Assembly (NCBI GenBank): GCA_036571765.1
Contig: BROE01000028.1
Location: 4,857,143-4,921,142 of the forward strand
From: Plecoglossus altivelis
Taxonomy: Eukaryota > Chordata > Actinopteri > Osmeriformes > Plecoglossidae
Reading direction: 5' to 3'
Length of the DNA stretch: 64,000 nt
Position numbers and translations under genes: made by a program. The notes beneath the pieces are model-generated. The model saw only the letters and a list, made by a program, of their open reading frames with translations, searched no databases and was not told where the DNA came from. Every line of letters begins with the position of its first letter. Within the stretch, counting starts at the first letter, position 1. Positions 1-11,679 of the stretch are shown here, one piece after another.

Positions 1-330
1 CATTCTGACAATCATTTTTTTTGCCAAGGGACGTTTTCCAGCCAGTTGATACCATATTGTTGTCATTGTAAAAGCTCCCTATCATCGTCAATCACCTGAC
101 TGACCCAAGCGGGATTCAGTAAAAAGCCTTGCCAGGCTTCCCAAATATTTGCCAACCGCCCTTTTAATAAAGCCCTATATTCTTAACATGTTATTAAATG
201 CTGTCACTCAGGGAAATACCAGGCATACTTTGGTAAAAGCCTTTGGCCAGAGTAACATCCCAGGCCCTGAATGATGGATCTGTTCAGCTCTTTTAAATGA
301 CCATGTTGTGAATAGAAAGGTAGAGAGCGA
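1..330. promoter_or_regulatory. Candidate conserved non-coding element
   Basis: Non-repetitive, evenly complex sequence with several TAAT/TTAT-type AT cores (around 161-200), NFI-like TGCCAA (about 151) and a short inverted repeat AAGCCT/AGGCTT near 125-140. No open frame of substance crosses it. It resembles fish developmental CNEs in texture only; this is inference and would need a multi-species alignment. The element may begin before the window. Confidence 0.18.
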
Positions 331-2183
331 GCAAGAGAGAGGCCGGGGCTCTGGAGGGAGGCCAAACGTAGGGGTGAGGAGTTTACTTGGGAGGTGCGGT
401 TGTGGGGATTTCCACGGTGACGGACAATGGATTTGCTGCGTTCGCGGACCCCTTGACTCACCTGTCGATCGAAAGATGAATCTGAAAAGGGGTAAGAACT
501 GGGGTGGTTTATGGGTATTTTTCTCACCCTCCATACTGTATTTACTGTATTTCTATCGGTCAACCTGGTTGAAGTACTGTTACTGTATGCAGAAGGCTGA
601 CACACTGTCTTGTGACAGCAGGGGCAGCGGATAGTACAGAAGGGCCACATTCAGATAACAAAGAGCCACCCGCCGCCCCTCATCTGAAAAACATCAGGCG
701 AGATGAGATTTTGCGCAGCCACAAACCCTGCCAGAAGTGAAATCTGCCATGCGTGATGGGAAAATGAGTCCCAAGTCTCAAAGCGGCCACACACCATCGC
801 TGCTAGAGTGTGGTCTGACACTGAGATCACCTGCCTGGAGACAGAGTGGATTATGAGAGATTAGGGGGTACAAGAGGGGGTGGGGGGGCTATGTGACTTG
901 GCACTGGGGCACCGAGTAGCACTGTTGTTCCCCGATTTGGGGGTGTGATCTATTGCCAACACATACATAGTATTAACACACAAATCCTGAAAACACACAC
1001 ATGGAGGCAGAAACACATTCACACACACACAGATCCCTTGTATATCATCACCATGAAGAGTGTGGGTTTTCTTTCCCAACAGTAGCAACTGTAACAATGC
1101 CATGGATTAACTCGGAAATGGGAGACATGGATTGACGGGAAACATTTTTGCTCGAACAGTGTCCACCGGTTCTTAACAAAGCATTTGTGTGCTTATGTCT
1201 TTAGTGCTCTTACGGCTGAACGTTTCTAACCTACAGCTGTTTCCAACAATCTTTAACGATGTCCATCATTGTCAATGTATTGTTTGATGTAACTAATGTA
1301 TACTGGGATATTGACCATGCAATGAAGAACCACAATGTCTCAAGTCAATGTGTGGTTGGTGATAGATGCATTTATAACTTGATTATAACTACATATACAT
1401 GGGCAAAATATGAATAATAAAGAGTTGGTGGATAGTACATGAGTAGTTGGTCAATAAAATCCACACACACACACACACACACACAAACTCACACATACTC
1501 TGCCAGCTGTCATTCTCTGCCTTTGAGCGCAAGACTCAGGGGAATACACTGAATCCTACTGGAGACAGTGTGGCCAGTGCACTACAGTACACACACATGA
1601 ACTAAACACTTTATCAACAGCAAATGTTACTGTGCTAGCAGCAAACTATAAAAAGAATCCATTCAGTACTCAAACTGCAAGGAATGCTGAACAATAAGGG
1701 GAATGGGTTGGACGCCACAATAATTCAAACAGACAGGGCATTTAAAAGTAACTCTAATAAATGTTTTGGATGGATTGCTCAACAATAAATAAAAATGTAT
1801 ACTTATAAATGTTTAATTGATGCTGCCTGTGGGCATAGAACTACCAAATGCCAGGTCATTTTACATCAACATAATTTTTATGACCACAAATTAGTGGGTA
1901 CATTTCTTTGTACTGTGTTATGACCTACACGCTGACAATCAATACCTATATTATTTAAGATTTTTAAAACTTACTTACTTACTTACTCACTCACTTCATT
2001 GCCATATAGTATGTCATTACTTGCACATGGTGAACACAATTTTGTAACTAGTCTAATACGGTTTGGTTGTTTTTCTAAATTATTTAAGTAGCCAAGATTC
2101 CTCCAGTCACCCAAAGCATGGTGTTGTGATTTGTAGTTCTCTCATTGGCTAATGACAAGGTGTTGGCAGCTGTAACCAATGGG
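331..2183. other. Non-coding unique sequence
   Basis: No supportable gene. It holds interrupted CA-rich stretches near 990-1030, a pure CA tract at 1461-1484 (listed separately), and a short CTTA/CTCA tandem run near 1970-1995. The part from 645 to 855 is unique and moderately GC-rich and could be a weak CNE. Short open frames here overlap on both strands and have no recognisable domain. Confidence 0.6.
1461..1484. repeat. (CA)n microsatellite
   Basis: About 12 uninterrupted CA units are visible, flanked by unique AT-rich sequence. This is a typical fish dinucleotide microsatellite and is likely polymorphic. Confidence 0.95.
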
Positions 2184-2221
2184 CAGTGAGTTACTGGAAT
2201 ATCAGTGAGTTACTGGGATAT
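2184..2221 (+). repeat. 19-bp tandem duplication
   Basis: Two adjacent 19-bp copies beginning CAGTGAGTTACTGG (2184-2202 and 2203-2221) differ at one base (A versus G). A partial third start, CAGTGA, follows. It looks like a recent slippage or unequal-exchange duplication with no coding meaning. Confidence 0.9.
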
Positions 2222-5200
2222 CAGTGAAAGATGCTTTTTTTTCATTGGTGCTTTGTGCAATAGTAGTATCTAGGCAAGAGGGGCAGAGTACAGAATCTTC
2301 AGACTATAGTGGAAGTAATTTTGAAGAACAGATGGAGATGAGTTTTTGGCAGGCTGCACTGTGGTTCTTGATGGACTCTTTTGTTGTTCTAAAACATCAA
2401 TGTTTAATATCCAACAATCTGTTTTGAGCTGTCAGGACATCTGTTGTCACACACCTGTGAAATAATCTTACAGAGTTTATGGTGTAGATCTTCAATTGTA
2501 ATAGGGGTTACTTACAGGATGTCAGATGAGTATTTGATGTTTGTGTGTATGTGATTTAATTGCCCAGATTCTGGTAGCTTCTAGTAATCACCTACAGTAG
2601 TAAAAAAAAGAAAGAAATATACATACAGTATATATAATAAAAGTATAATTTGACTCTTTGGTTGGAACTGAATGCAAGAACATCGTCTATCTATCATGTG
2701 CCATCCGTCAGCAAACATTCAACACCTTTAGGAATTACCACAAGTCCACAAATATGATACATCATTGGTTTACATTTGTGACCGCTGGATGATGTGTAGT
2801 GTATTTTTTGTTGGTGTCTGTACAAACTCCAGCCCACCATTCTTTGTCCGACAGGAGTCTGCATTTTTAAGAGCTACTTGGAAGTGGTTTTCACCCCGAC
2901 CTTTGACCTTTGTCTAGAGGATTGTTGATTAGCTGGCGACCCTCTCGTGAAGGCCAGAGTTGTAGGCTTAGATGGATGGGCTGTGTCTGTCTGTCTGTCT
3001 ATGCACGTGTATGTGCGTGCATGTGTGTGTGTTTCTGCGTGTGTTAGTCAACTGTGTCTGCTGAGACAGGCATAGACAACATCTTGATATCAGGAAACAT
3101 GAGATCACACCTGGAGCCAAGGGATTCAAATTGCACTTCTAGAGAACAGAACATCAACTTTTAACTTCTCAACCAAACATGATTTCTTTTAGGAGACATT
3201 AACTGCCTTTACATGGGACGCATCTAAATGTGACTGCTGCCGGTAAATAAAGTCCTTAGGGGACAGTTTATGGGTGAACATCCCCGACCAAATATCCTGT
3301 GGATACAACACACAGAAGCAATAAAAAAGTATATAAAACCATTTTGGTCAGATAAAGGAAAGCAGTCTGACTCGAAGGTTTAGCAGGGCAGGTAGGGAAG
3401 TCACTTTTAAAGACTTATCTTTATTGAGATTCTGCGTTGAGAGATTAAAAGACACGAATGGCCTTTAAACTAGGTGGTCTTGCCTTGAACATGTTGTTTG
3501 CGGGGGCGGGGGGGCCGGCGGGGGGGGGCTGAGTGAAAGAAACAGCCAGACTCTCCCGGCGCCTGTCAGGTTGTACTGTGAGTGCCCATATTTCTGCTGT
3601 TGACAGACATTTGACCCCCGGTGCCCTCAGCAGGGGAGGGAAAGGTGCTTTCGGAGATCAGGGTGCAGTGGAGAGTGTGGTCTGTTACTGATTACGACTT
3701 GAACTCCCTTATGTACTGCCTATCGGCCTGTTGCTCTCTATCGCTCTCCATTGTTACATATGTCTTTCTATGAATCTCTTCCTCTCTGGCTACCTCTCTC
3801 TGTCTTTGTATTTAGTGAGACCATAAGACCAAAAAGCGATTGTGATGTAAGCACTTTATACAATCAGGTGCATACCATCACATCAATTTGATGGACATAA
3901 AATGGACATTGTTCAGCAAATAAATCAAACACATACTGTTGAAAAAGGATCAGTAGGTTTTAATGAATTTCATCTAGTAGTACTATTTCCCATTCATAAT
4001 TCTCACCCCTCAATTCAAAATGTGGTTAGCTTTCAGACTCATTCATATGTTTCCATTTTCAAGATATGAATCTAACTCTGTTTCATTCTGTTCTTTGTCT
4101 CTCCTCTCTCGATATATAACGCTGTCTGTCAGTGTGTGCTGTCCTCGCTTTGTAGGAAACAAAAATCTCTGATTCTGCTACTGTCTGCAGCAGTTTGCAT
4201 CCTCTCAGCTCCCCTTTCTCCCTGTCCTTCCTCTTGACCCGCTCTCCCATGACCCTTCTTTCCCTCCATTAGTGTACCGTTCACTCATAGTTTAATCCCC
4301 ATTTCTTTTGCCTTGTTCAGTTTGCATGTGTCTGCGTACTAAGTTTGTTAACCGCGGATAATTGCTGACGTGGCAGCTCCCTGCTTGCTCAGACACCTGC
4401 ATGTGTCGGATGGAAATGCAAGGACAGCTAGGAGAAACAGATGTGTTAAACCTGAATCTGAAGGTGGCTCGCTTAGTAGAAGGCTTTTGCCGCTATCACT
4501 TTTTAAGGGCTGCTGACCTGGTTTTGTCATCTAACTAGGGAGTACATGAAAATACATGAACCTACTTAGCAACGAAAGATAATCAAATTCATACAATAGT
4601 GACATTTACTGATAATTAGAATAATTATGTAGAAAAGTTTATTTTGCGTTTATGTTATGAATATGTTTGTGAAAATGTCAGAAATCTTTGTTCTTGTTTT
4701 CTGTGGACACATCTGTTCTTTTCTCAACAATAACAAAAAACTAATAGAAGGATTGAAAGGAAAAAAGAAAGAAAAAAGGGTCTCAGTGATTTAAGCAAAC
4801 AAAACAAGTCAGCAAAGAGCCAGACACCTGGGATCTACAGCGCCTATGGGAAGAGAAGAGTGCCATAAAGGCAAACAAAAGGGGCTACAATAACAACTCT
4901 GACCCAGAGCGCCTACACTCTTGTGGCACATGAATTATCCATGACCATCACGAGCAAAAATAAATATTTATATAGGGTATATCAATGAAAGATTTAACAA
5001 TGAAAAGAAGAGCTGGCGGATTTCGAAATAGTCTCGCCATGCAAGATGTAAAAGAATTCTGGAAACTCTTCATAGTTTGTGTCTCGCAGAGAGGCTAAAG
5101 GGTAGGTGGTTTAGAGCTGAGCCTTTCAACCGTTTGAAAAGGCAAGTGTAGGCAACAGTGTTCCAGTTTTGTTCTTGAATAGAGAGGGTTACTGCCAATG

Positions 5201-5285
5201 TGCAACGAAATCCTCAAAATCTGCTGGACAGAATTGAAAATAAATGTGTTGACCAGATTGTTGTTGTTCTTTGAAGCCCTTTAGT
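2222..5285. other. Non-coding unique sequence
   Basis: No gene seen. It contains a (TGTC)n run at about 2984-3000 leading into TG-rich sequence to about 3050, a G-run cluster at 3502-3528 (listed separately), CT-rich patches near 3720-3800 and 4080-4270, and AT-rich, CNE-like texture around 4925-4990 (AATTATCCATGACC and neighbours). Nothing else stands out. Confidence 0.55.
3502..3528 (+). other. G-run cluster, possible G-quadruplex
   Basis: Four G tracts (5, 7, 2 and 9 G) lie within 27 bases, separated by one to three bases. Several combinations satisfy the usual four-tract G-quadruplex rule, because the long tracts can be split. Function is unknown; it may be a simple G-rich low-complexity site. 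Confidence 0.6.
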
Positions 5286-5299
5286 CTTTGTCTTTGATG

Positions 5300-5600
5300 T
5301 CTTTTGCAGTCAGATCATTTGTAGGCTTCGATATCTGCAGTAGAAAGCTTTTTGGCTGCATTGCGATCCACCATCCAGCACCTAGGGTAATGAAGTCATT
5401 AAATCATTCCCCTTTCTCATTAGACTGCATTAAAAGAGGCCAAATCCTGGAGCCAGTACACAACCACCATTGTGAGGCTCTCCAGAATCAGGGAAAACAA
5501 ACCACTTGATATCGTCAGGGAATCGTTTGGGAAATGCAAACAGGCTGTTCGGTTTCCTGTCCGCTATCCTTACTGACTCAACCGGTCAAACATGGATTAA
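5300..5600. promoter_or_regulatory. Candidate conserved non-coding element
   Basis: Unique sequence with closely spaced homeodomain-type cores: GTAATGAAGTCATTAAATCATT at 5388-5409 is the densest, followed by CATTAGACTGCATTAAAAG (about 5419-5437). There is no low-complexity sequence and no plausible codon structure. Assignment as a CNE is inference from texture; alignment to other fish would decide. Confidence 0.25.
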
Positions 5601-6662
5601 CAAGTAAAAAGAAGGGATAGTGAAAAGGGAGATGGAGAGTAAGAATCATTTTGAAGTTCTTAGCCTCTGTTCGACTTCCACGGTTATTGGTTGTCTGCAG
5701 TTGGACTCATCTCTGTGGTGCATGTATGCCTGTGTGTATGTATGTTGTGTGTGTGTGTGCTTTTGAGAAATAACACTGAACAGGCCCATATCATCGGTCT
5801 TCACCTCCTTCTACTTCCAGGAACACCACGCTGATAGCTTGTCTAAACTGAAAATACCCAGATAAGAAACATGAAAACAGTTATATGAATCAGTCTGAAG
5901 TCGGACACATAAAATGCAAACAAGTTCGCTTTCTCAGCAACATCAGGCCTAGCGTGGGTGGGTTTCTTGCCTTCGCAAAGCCATTCTCAGCGATCCGGCC
6001 GAGGTTGTGCATTTCCCTCACATGCTGGGGGGAGCAAGTGGGTGGCCCAAGCCCAAAACATGCTCACACAAATGGATGGTATCCAGGAAAAGAACCACCC
6101 CCCACCCCAAAGTGTGTTGCAGAATGCTTTCCTGGGATGGTGAGGGTGGAACCCAGATATGACCTCTGTTCATACCCCCTTCCCCCCCTTTTGTAGTTCT
6201 ACTCTTCCAACCTTGCCAGTCCCACCCTTTCAAGATGATGTAAATCGTCACGTCGGCCGTGAGGCCTAGTGCTTCAATGGAAGATATTGAGTACGTGTAT
6301 GTGTGCATGTGTCTGTGTGTGTGCAAGCGAGCATGTGTATGAGCATGTGTGTGCAGAATCGTTGGCGTTTCTGTGTGTATTGTGAGTAAGGTGCAGTTCA
6401 CGCCACAACTCCACTGTAAGAGATTTACTATATTCTATTCCTAATACACCTATTTCAACCTCCTGCCCTTGTAACCCCCTTAAATCATTTTTCTCCTCCA
6501 AGATTCCTTCCCATAGATCCAAAATGGCATCTATAGGAGCCTTCAAAGGGGTTTGGAAGAAGCAGTTTCGAGGAGGTTGACTGTCTGTCCATTGGCAGGC
6601 CGTCAACCATGGCGGCCAGCTCTGAACCTTAAAAGTGGTCTTGGGAGGGGAGGTATGATTTC
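5601..6662. other. Non-coding unique sequence
   Basis: No gene. TG-rich interrupted repeats occur at about 5725-5760 and 6294-6385; open frames on either strand here (for example His/Thr-rich ones on the minus strand) are products of these repeats. The stretch 6470-6560 is unique and ordinary. Confidence 0.55.
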
Positions 6663-6697
6663 CTGTTACTTCCTCCTCAATGAGGAGGAAATAACAG
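6663..6697. repeat. Near-perfect 35-nt palindrome
   Basis: Two 17-base arms (6663-6679 and 6681-6697) are inverted complements with one mismatch, around a single central A at 6680. The arm core is TTCCTCCTCA/TGAGGAGGAA. Such a short centre cannot form a normal hairpin loop without opening a few pairs, so it fits a dyad protein site or a replication-generated inverted duplication better than an RNA stem. It overlaps by two bases a 13-bp direct repeat. Confidence 0.9.
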
Positions 6698-6725
6698 CTT
6701 TCTTTCTCAACAAGCTTTCTTTCTC
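6696..6725 (+). repeat. 13-bp direct repeat next to the palindrome
   Basis: AGCTTTCTTTCTC occurs at 6696-6708 and again at 6713-6725 with a 4-base spacer. Together with the adjoining palindrome it makes a compact 63-bp patch of ordered repeats inside otherwise unique DNA. Confidence 0.9.
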
Positions 6726-7078
6726 GACCCTTTTGTGTTGAAATACGGCATTAATCCTCTCTATCTCCAAGACTTAAGGGGATCGCTTGAATCTTAGCTT
6801 TATAAATCTTGCACGTCCTCTACATGTGATGTTCTAGGCTCACGCGACGGCCGTTTCGCTTCATCTTGAGAATGGGAAAAGGTTTTGGAGATACAATAAA
6901 GTGACTGCGAGGGAGGAGATAACAAAGATCAACGCTGCTCTCCCGGCCGTCGTACCAGGGAGTTCAGAGAGCATGACTCCATTCACTTCTTTCCCCAACT
7001 TGTCTGCAATGTCCCATCAACCGTTAGTGATAATCCATCTCTTTCCACCTCTCTATGCCATGCCATGCCCTCCATCCC
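6726..7078. other. Non-coding unique sequence
   Basis: No gene. The part 6770-6970 is unique, with several CpG and a TCF/LEF-like AACAAAG at about 6921. Low-confidence regulatory potential only. Confidence 0.5.
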
Positions 7079-7083
7079 CATCC

Positions 7084-7118
<35 letters not shown>

Positions 7119-7236
7119 ATTCTCTCTCTCCCTCTCTCATTCCCCCTCACTCTTTCCTTCTCATTCTCTCTCCTCCCCTCTCTCTTTCTTTTTTGTCCCC
7201 CTCATGCTCTCTCTCTCTTTCTTTCTCTCTCACACA
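7079..7236. repeat. (CT)n-rich microsatellite tract
   Basis: A long run of CT/CTTT units with a few C-rich interruptions. It creates artificial Ser/Leu/Phe-rich open frames in all three forward frames and Arg/Glu-rich ones on the minus strand; none is a real gene. Confidence 0.95.
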
Positions 7237-7990
7237 AAAGATCCCCTCAGCTCCGGCCCTGTTTGAAGTTGTGCCCCCAACAGTGGAGCCCGTTACCCCT
7301 CCCCTCTCTCTTTCTCCCCCTCTCCTCCTTCCTTCTCTCCCTTTCATTCTCTTCCTTTATTTGATATTTATTTATTTCAGGTTCCCAGGCTCACTCATCA
7401 ACACCTCTCTAAGCTGTCCCCCCAGTGCCCTTTCCAGAGAGAGCAGGTCATGCTGCTCTGTCACCACCTCCTACTCAGACAGCAGACCGGTCCAGGCTCT
7501 CGCATGCCTCTTGCCCTCTCACCCCCCCCCCTTGCTCCACTGACCCCCCATCCCATCTCCCTTCTCGCCCAACCTCAGTCAAGGTGACCACCCCCCCCCA
7601 CACCCCCGCACCCCAACTGCCGTCCCACCTGACTTGTTGGGTCCTCCCTCCTTTCCAACACACCACCCAGTTCGGTTGGACCTTTCCCCCCTCTGACCTC
7701 TTGTCTGCTGCTCCCTCGATTGTTCTGCTCTACCTCCCTTCACCTCCTCTCATGCCGTCGTTTTAATCTCCTTGTTTATGTCCAGCTGGGTTTGGTGGCC
7801 CCAACATATGTCCCCTGAAATCACAGGTCTTTCCTCTTCCTCCTATTTCCTTCCTTCCTTTCTTCCATCCTTTCTCTCCATCCATCCTTTCTCTCCATCC
7901 ATCCCTTCCTCCATCTCTCCTCCCCCTGTGCCCGGTGGACACCCGATACAGGGTGAGTGATGTGTTTACGGTGGGGCTTTACCCGAGCTT
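7237..7990. other. Pyrimidine-rich non-coding tract
   Basis: Strong C+T bias continues on the plus strand, including poly-C stretches near 7521-7600 and TTCC/CCATCC repeats at about 7842-7920. An AG follows a polypyrimidine tract at about 7380, but the sequence after it shows no coding signature, so I do not call an exon. Confidence 0.6.
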
Positions 7991-9442
7991 ACAGTAATGG
8001 CACTAATAGCACGGGGATATTAATTCCGCTGACGTTTTTATCAGCGGCGAGGGTCCATTGAGAAATGCGTGTGTTTTTTACGAGCCCCTCAGTTGCTATC
8101 AGTCTCCTTCTCCACTGTACACACCTGTCTCCGTCAAGGCACATAGCATGCTGTCCTTCAAACACTCTACATATAATGTGCATTTCTATGTGGTGGGGTT
8201 CTGATGATTCCTGTAATGGGGGGCCAGATGTCAAGATCAGTCAGGGCAAGAGGGATTAGTTTGTGTGGCGGTGACACCAGCCACCCCGTAGGCCTTTGTC
8301 GTCACGATCAACGGTGTCCTCTGTAACTCGAATGCTAGCGAATGGAAATTGGAAGACGCTTTAGCTAAGCTAAAATGTTTTATTTACACGTTGATGATGA
8401 TTCACGAATTATGTGATATGGAGTTTCAGAATACCTGCGATGAAGGCAAGATCTAATGCGAAACCAGACCCTGATATTGAATTTGAGATTGAGAACTGAA
8501 GTACTCCAAAAGGGCATTCATCTCATCATGTCAGTCAATCTGGAAGTCATTACCTGTGGTCATCATAAAATAAAGCCCATTTCCTAATATGTTCCTGTCA
8601 ATTGCATGGAGACCTAGCTATAAGACACTAAGTCATTTAATGTTGGAGTGTTTAGGGGTATGTGTGTGCGTGTGGAAAAATTGTTTTCTTGACTGGTTTA
8701 CGGTTTTAACCACAATGGGAGATCAGGTCCATTCCCTTAATGGTTCGTTTAGCATTGAATGGCGGCATTCTCAAAGCCCCCATTTTGAACAGATTTCAGC
8801 CAATATCATCTTTCCCACAATGCATAGAGTATGTGCCGATAAGAATGGCTTTAAATTATTTTGTCTGAGACTAAGAAAAAGAAAAACAATAAGGAAAAAA
8901 AAACAAAACAAGAGCGTTTTCAGTCACAAAGAGGAGACCGATATCCACGCACAAAACACTAACATTCTGACTCTGACACACACACACCTATCCAGTGACA
9001 CTCCGGACCAGAGAGGGTAATACTAATGCATGGAGAAACAGCATATTGGAGGTGACAGCTGTTGCTCTTCTCCTAAAATGTTTGATATGTAAAAGTGTTA
9101 AAGGTCAGGGCTGTGCCTCTTCCCTCCTGTGTTGACAGAGTGGAGCTATAATCATTATTCCACACTGCCCCCCCAACCCCCCCCCCCCGCCCTTCCCCTC
9201 CAGGCCAACAGTCCGACCCTAGTGGGGACAACCGTAGTCATCTGCGCTCATCTGCAATTGCAACAGATGGAGCAGATTGGTAGATGTAAATCTGTCAGTC
9301 TTGAGCCACTGTAGCAACCTCCTCCAAAATCCTGTAGATAGAAAGCACGCAGTTGCACTATAACAGTTGCCAATAGCGAGCTTGAATCTTTGAAGGCTAA
9401 AAATGAGCTTGAGCTAAAAAGGTAAAAAAGAGATTAGATACG
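7991..9442. other. Non-coding unique sequence
   Basis: No gene. A poly-C-rich run lies at about 9168-9190 and an A-rich patch at about 8873-8915. The parts 8000-8330 and 9300-9440 are unique. Open frames up to about 140 codons here have no domain and no codon bias that I can see. Confidence 0.5.
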
Positions 9443-9458
9443 TAAATCGATCGATTTA
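9443..9458. promoter_or_regulatory. 16-bp perfect palindrome with ATCGAT cores
   Basis: TAAATCGATCGATTTA reads the same on both strands and contains two overlapping ATCGAT cores in opposite orientation. ATCGAT is the core recognised by Onecut/HNF6-type and Cut-type factors (family knowledge). It sits in AT-rich unique DNA. Binding is inferred. Confidence 0.4.
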
Positions 9459-11655
9459 GATGAGGACGTTCCTTAATGTTGTTATTTGAAGCCGTGGGAC
9501 ATGTTGCTCTTTAAGGCAGGTGTAGCTGATTAAGACTGCTGCCCTAGCATGATTCAGCTCATCCTTATACGATGTGAAAAGTCTTTGATTTTGCATGAGC
9601 TGAGCATTAGTGTGTTTCTGAACACTTTTACATTTATCATGCAGTCAGTTTCATCACAGCTTTTTCCCCTAGAGTAGAATCAATTGGATCAATTCCATCA
9701 TAAACTGAACTTGTTTCGTACTGTACTGCAGAGTTGAGAGAGCATGACTCATGCGCCATTTTATTTCGAAAAAGGGAGAAACAGTCACTCCTCCAGAGCG
9801 AAGAAGAAATCCTGGCCCATTTCTCCTCAATAACTTGTCATAGTTGAGCTACAGTAGTTTACATTTTGCCCTCGACTCTACTTTTGGCTACAGGGGAGGT
9901 TCCAGCCAATGACTCTGCCAATAAAAAGTCAGTAATTGTGAAGTATTCTGGCACTGGCGGACGGTTACAAACCCTGCCATGAGAAAGTAACGGCAGCACA
10001 ATATCTTCTTTCTTGGTTGGTTAGTTGGAGGATTTGCAGGAAGGCTTCTCCTATAAACTCCTATTTTCCCTGAGGTACGCTGGGTCTCTGTGGTGAATCG
10101 GAGGTTGTTTCCAAAGACCTCTCTTTCATACCGCACGTGTTGACAAACAGCACCATGTGAACCACATGACACGAACCACAGACCTCTGTGTACTGTAACG
10201 CTCATCTTAGCATTCATTCAAGAGTGCTGACACTTAAATGAACACATTAAATTGATATTGCTGTCTCATTGATTGATGATGAACAATAAACAAAAACAAA
10301 CACGCTAGGAGTTCGGGGAGCACAAGTACTATACTTATAGTCTGAGAAACCTGACTGTAATTTTTGCCATCACCTTCCATTCAGCTCAGTAACAACAAAA
10401 AATATTGCACAACTGTTTGTATACTGTTTAAGACCATCTGCATTAGCATGTGTCAGTGCAAGGGAATATAACTCCGGTACTCTGATCCATGTAAGCTTGA
10501 AAGCAACCCGTTTCAAATGAACTTTGGCTTTTGAAATCATCCAAATTTGATTTGCATCGCATTTGACCAAGTTCACGTGATGTCTGCGCCGTGAAACGTA
10601 ATAACGTGCATGTGGACCAGGTTCAGGTCAAGGCCCAAATAGTGTGCAGTGGTGGAACCAGATATGACCCCAAGCTCAAATAATTGGAGCCATTCATTAA
10701 GCTCGAAGCCAAGCCAGATTGTGTCAACTCCCTTGATCTGAGTTTAGCGGAGAGAAAACTTTCCCTTCTCGCTCATTCCAACATCCAACTGCGATCCAAG
10801 GACTTGCATTGAACTCAGCTTGAAGACCCTTCACTTAATTAGTCCATTGTTGCAGTGCGGCCCAGCATGCAACACTCAGCAGACAGTTTCAGGGGAGTTC
10901 CTACAAACTGTCACCTGCAGTGCGGGTGGGTTCATTTTTCTCCTTTTTTCTCCTTTCTCTAGGCAGGCCAACAGACAGGCCAACAGAAAAACAGATTCGT
11001 ACCATAGATCGTATCTGCGAGCAATTTGTATTATTTCTTATTGGCAAGAGGGAGAAAAGTTGAGGAGCTAAGAAAGGTTTGGAGACCACACCCACCCAAC
11101 TCTGTCTGTCTGTCTGTCTTTCAGTCAAGTGAGCCCAAACTGTTAAGTGTCACACAAGGGGGATGGGGAACGAAGGGCGGGCGGGCGGGGGGAGGTGAAG
11201 GGTATCTTGAGTTTGGATCTACAGTACTGGATTTAGTAAGGCTGTCACAAACAAAGAACTATTCAAAGAATTTGCAGAAAGGGTACTTTTGTCTCGCACA
11301 GCAATAGAAACTACAAGTACACAAAGAGAATTCCGCAGTTCTTTGAACTCAGTAATTTCATATAATTTCATCCAGCACAAAACACCACAAACATAGATGA
11401 AGTATAGAATCAGCCGGATGTGGATGACATTTGAGATTAGGCATGGGCAATTACTCTCATGAATGCTTTAATGAGCTGCCCGGCACCACTGTATTGACGG
11501 TGCCATTAAGGCAAACCGCAGTCAGAGATTCCTGACAGAGATACCTATTCGATCTATCTCAAATGTTCTCTAGGGTTACTGTCCAGGCTGAATATACATT
11601 ACAGGGCACAGCTCTGAGAACTTTCAAACTTTGATCCGACCGTCCCCCACTTGAT
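9459..11655. other. Non-coding unique sequence
   Basis: No gene. It holds a short direct repeat CAGGCCAACAGA at about 10964-10988, a (TCTG)n run near 11102-11119 and GGGC/GGGGG runs near 11175-11195. The section 11440-11640 has CNE-like texture, including an inverted GGCACC/GGTGCC pair near 11481-11505. Confidence 0.5.
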
Positions 11656-11679
11656 CCAGACCAACAGGGGGAGCTGCTG
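11656..11679 (+). promoter_or_regulatory. CTCF-like site
   Basis: CCAACAGGGGGAGCTGC (starting 11661) fits the vertebrate CTCF core (CC, three bases, AGGGGG, then GC) with A in place of the usual C after the G run. Orientation is plus. Matched by eye; a position-weight score was not calculated. Confidence 0.35.

Noticed and set aside
7370..7400. Polypyrimidine tract followed by AG, like a 3' splice site
   Set aside because: The tract is part of a kilobase of pyrimidine-rich DNA and the sequence after it has no coding character.
7055..7543. Long Ser/Leu/Pro-rich frames in three forward frames
   Set aside because: They read through a (CT)n and C-rich tract; being open in all frames is a composition effect.
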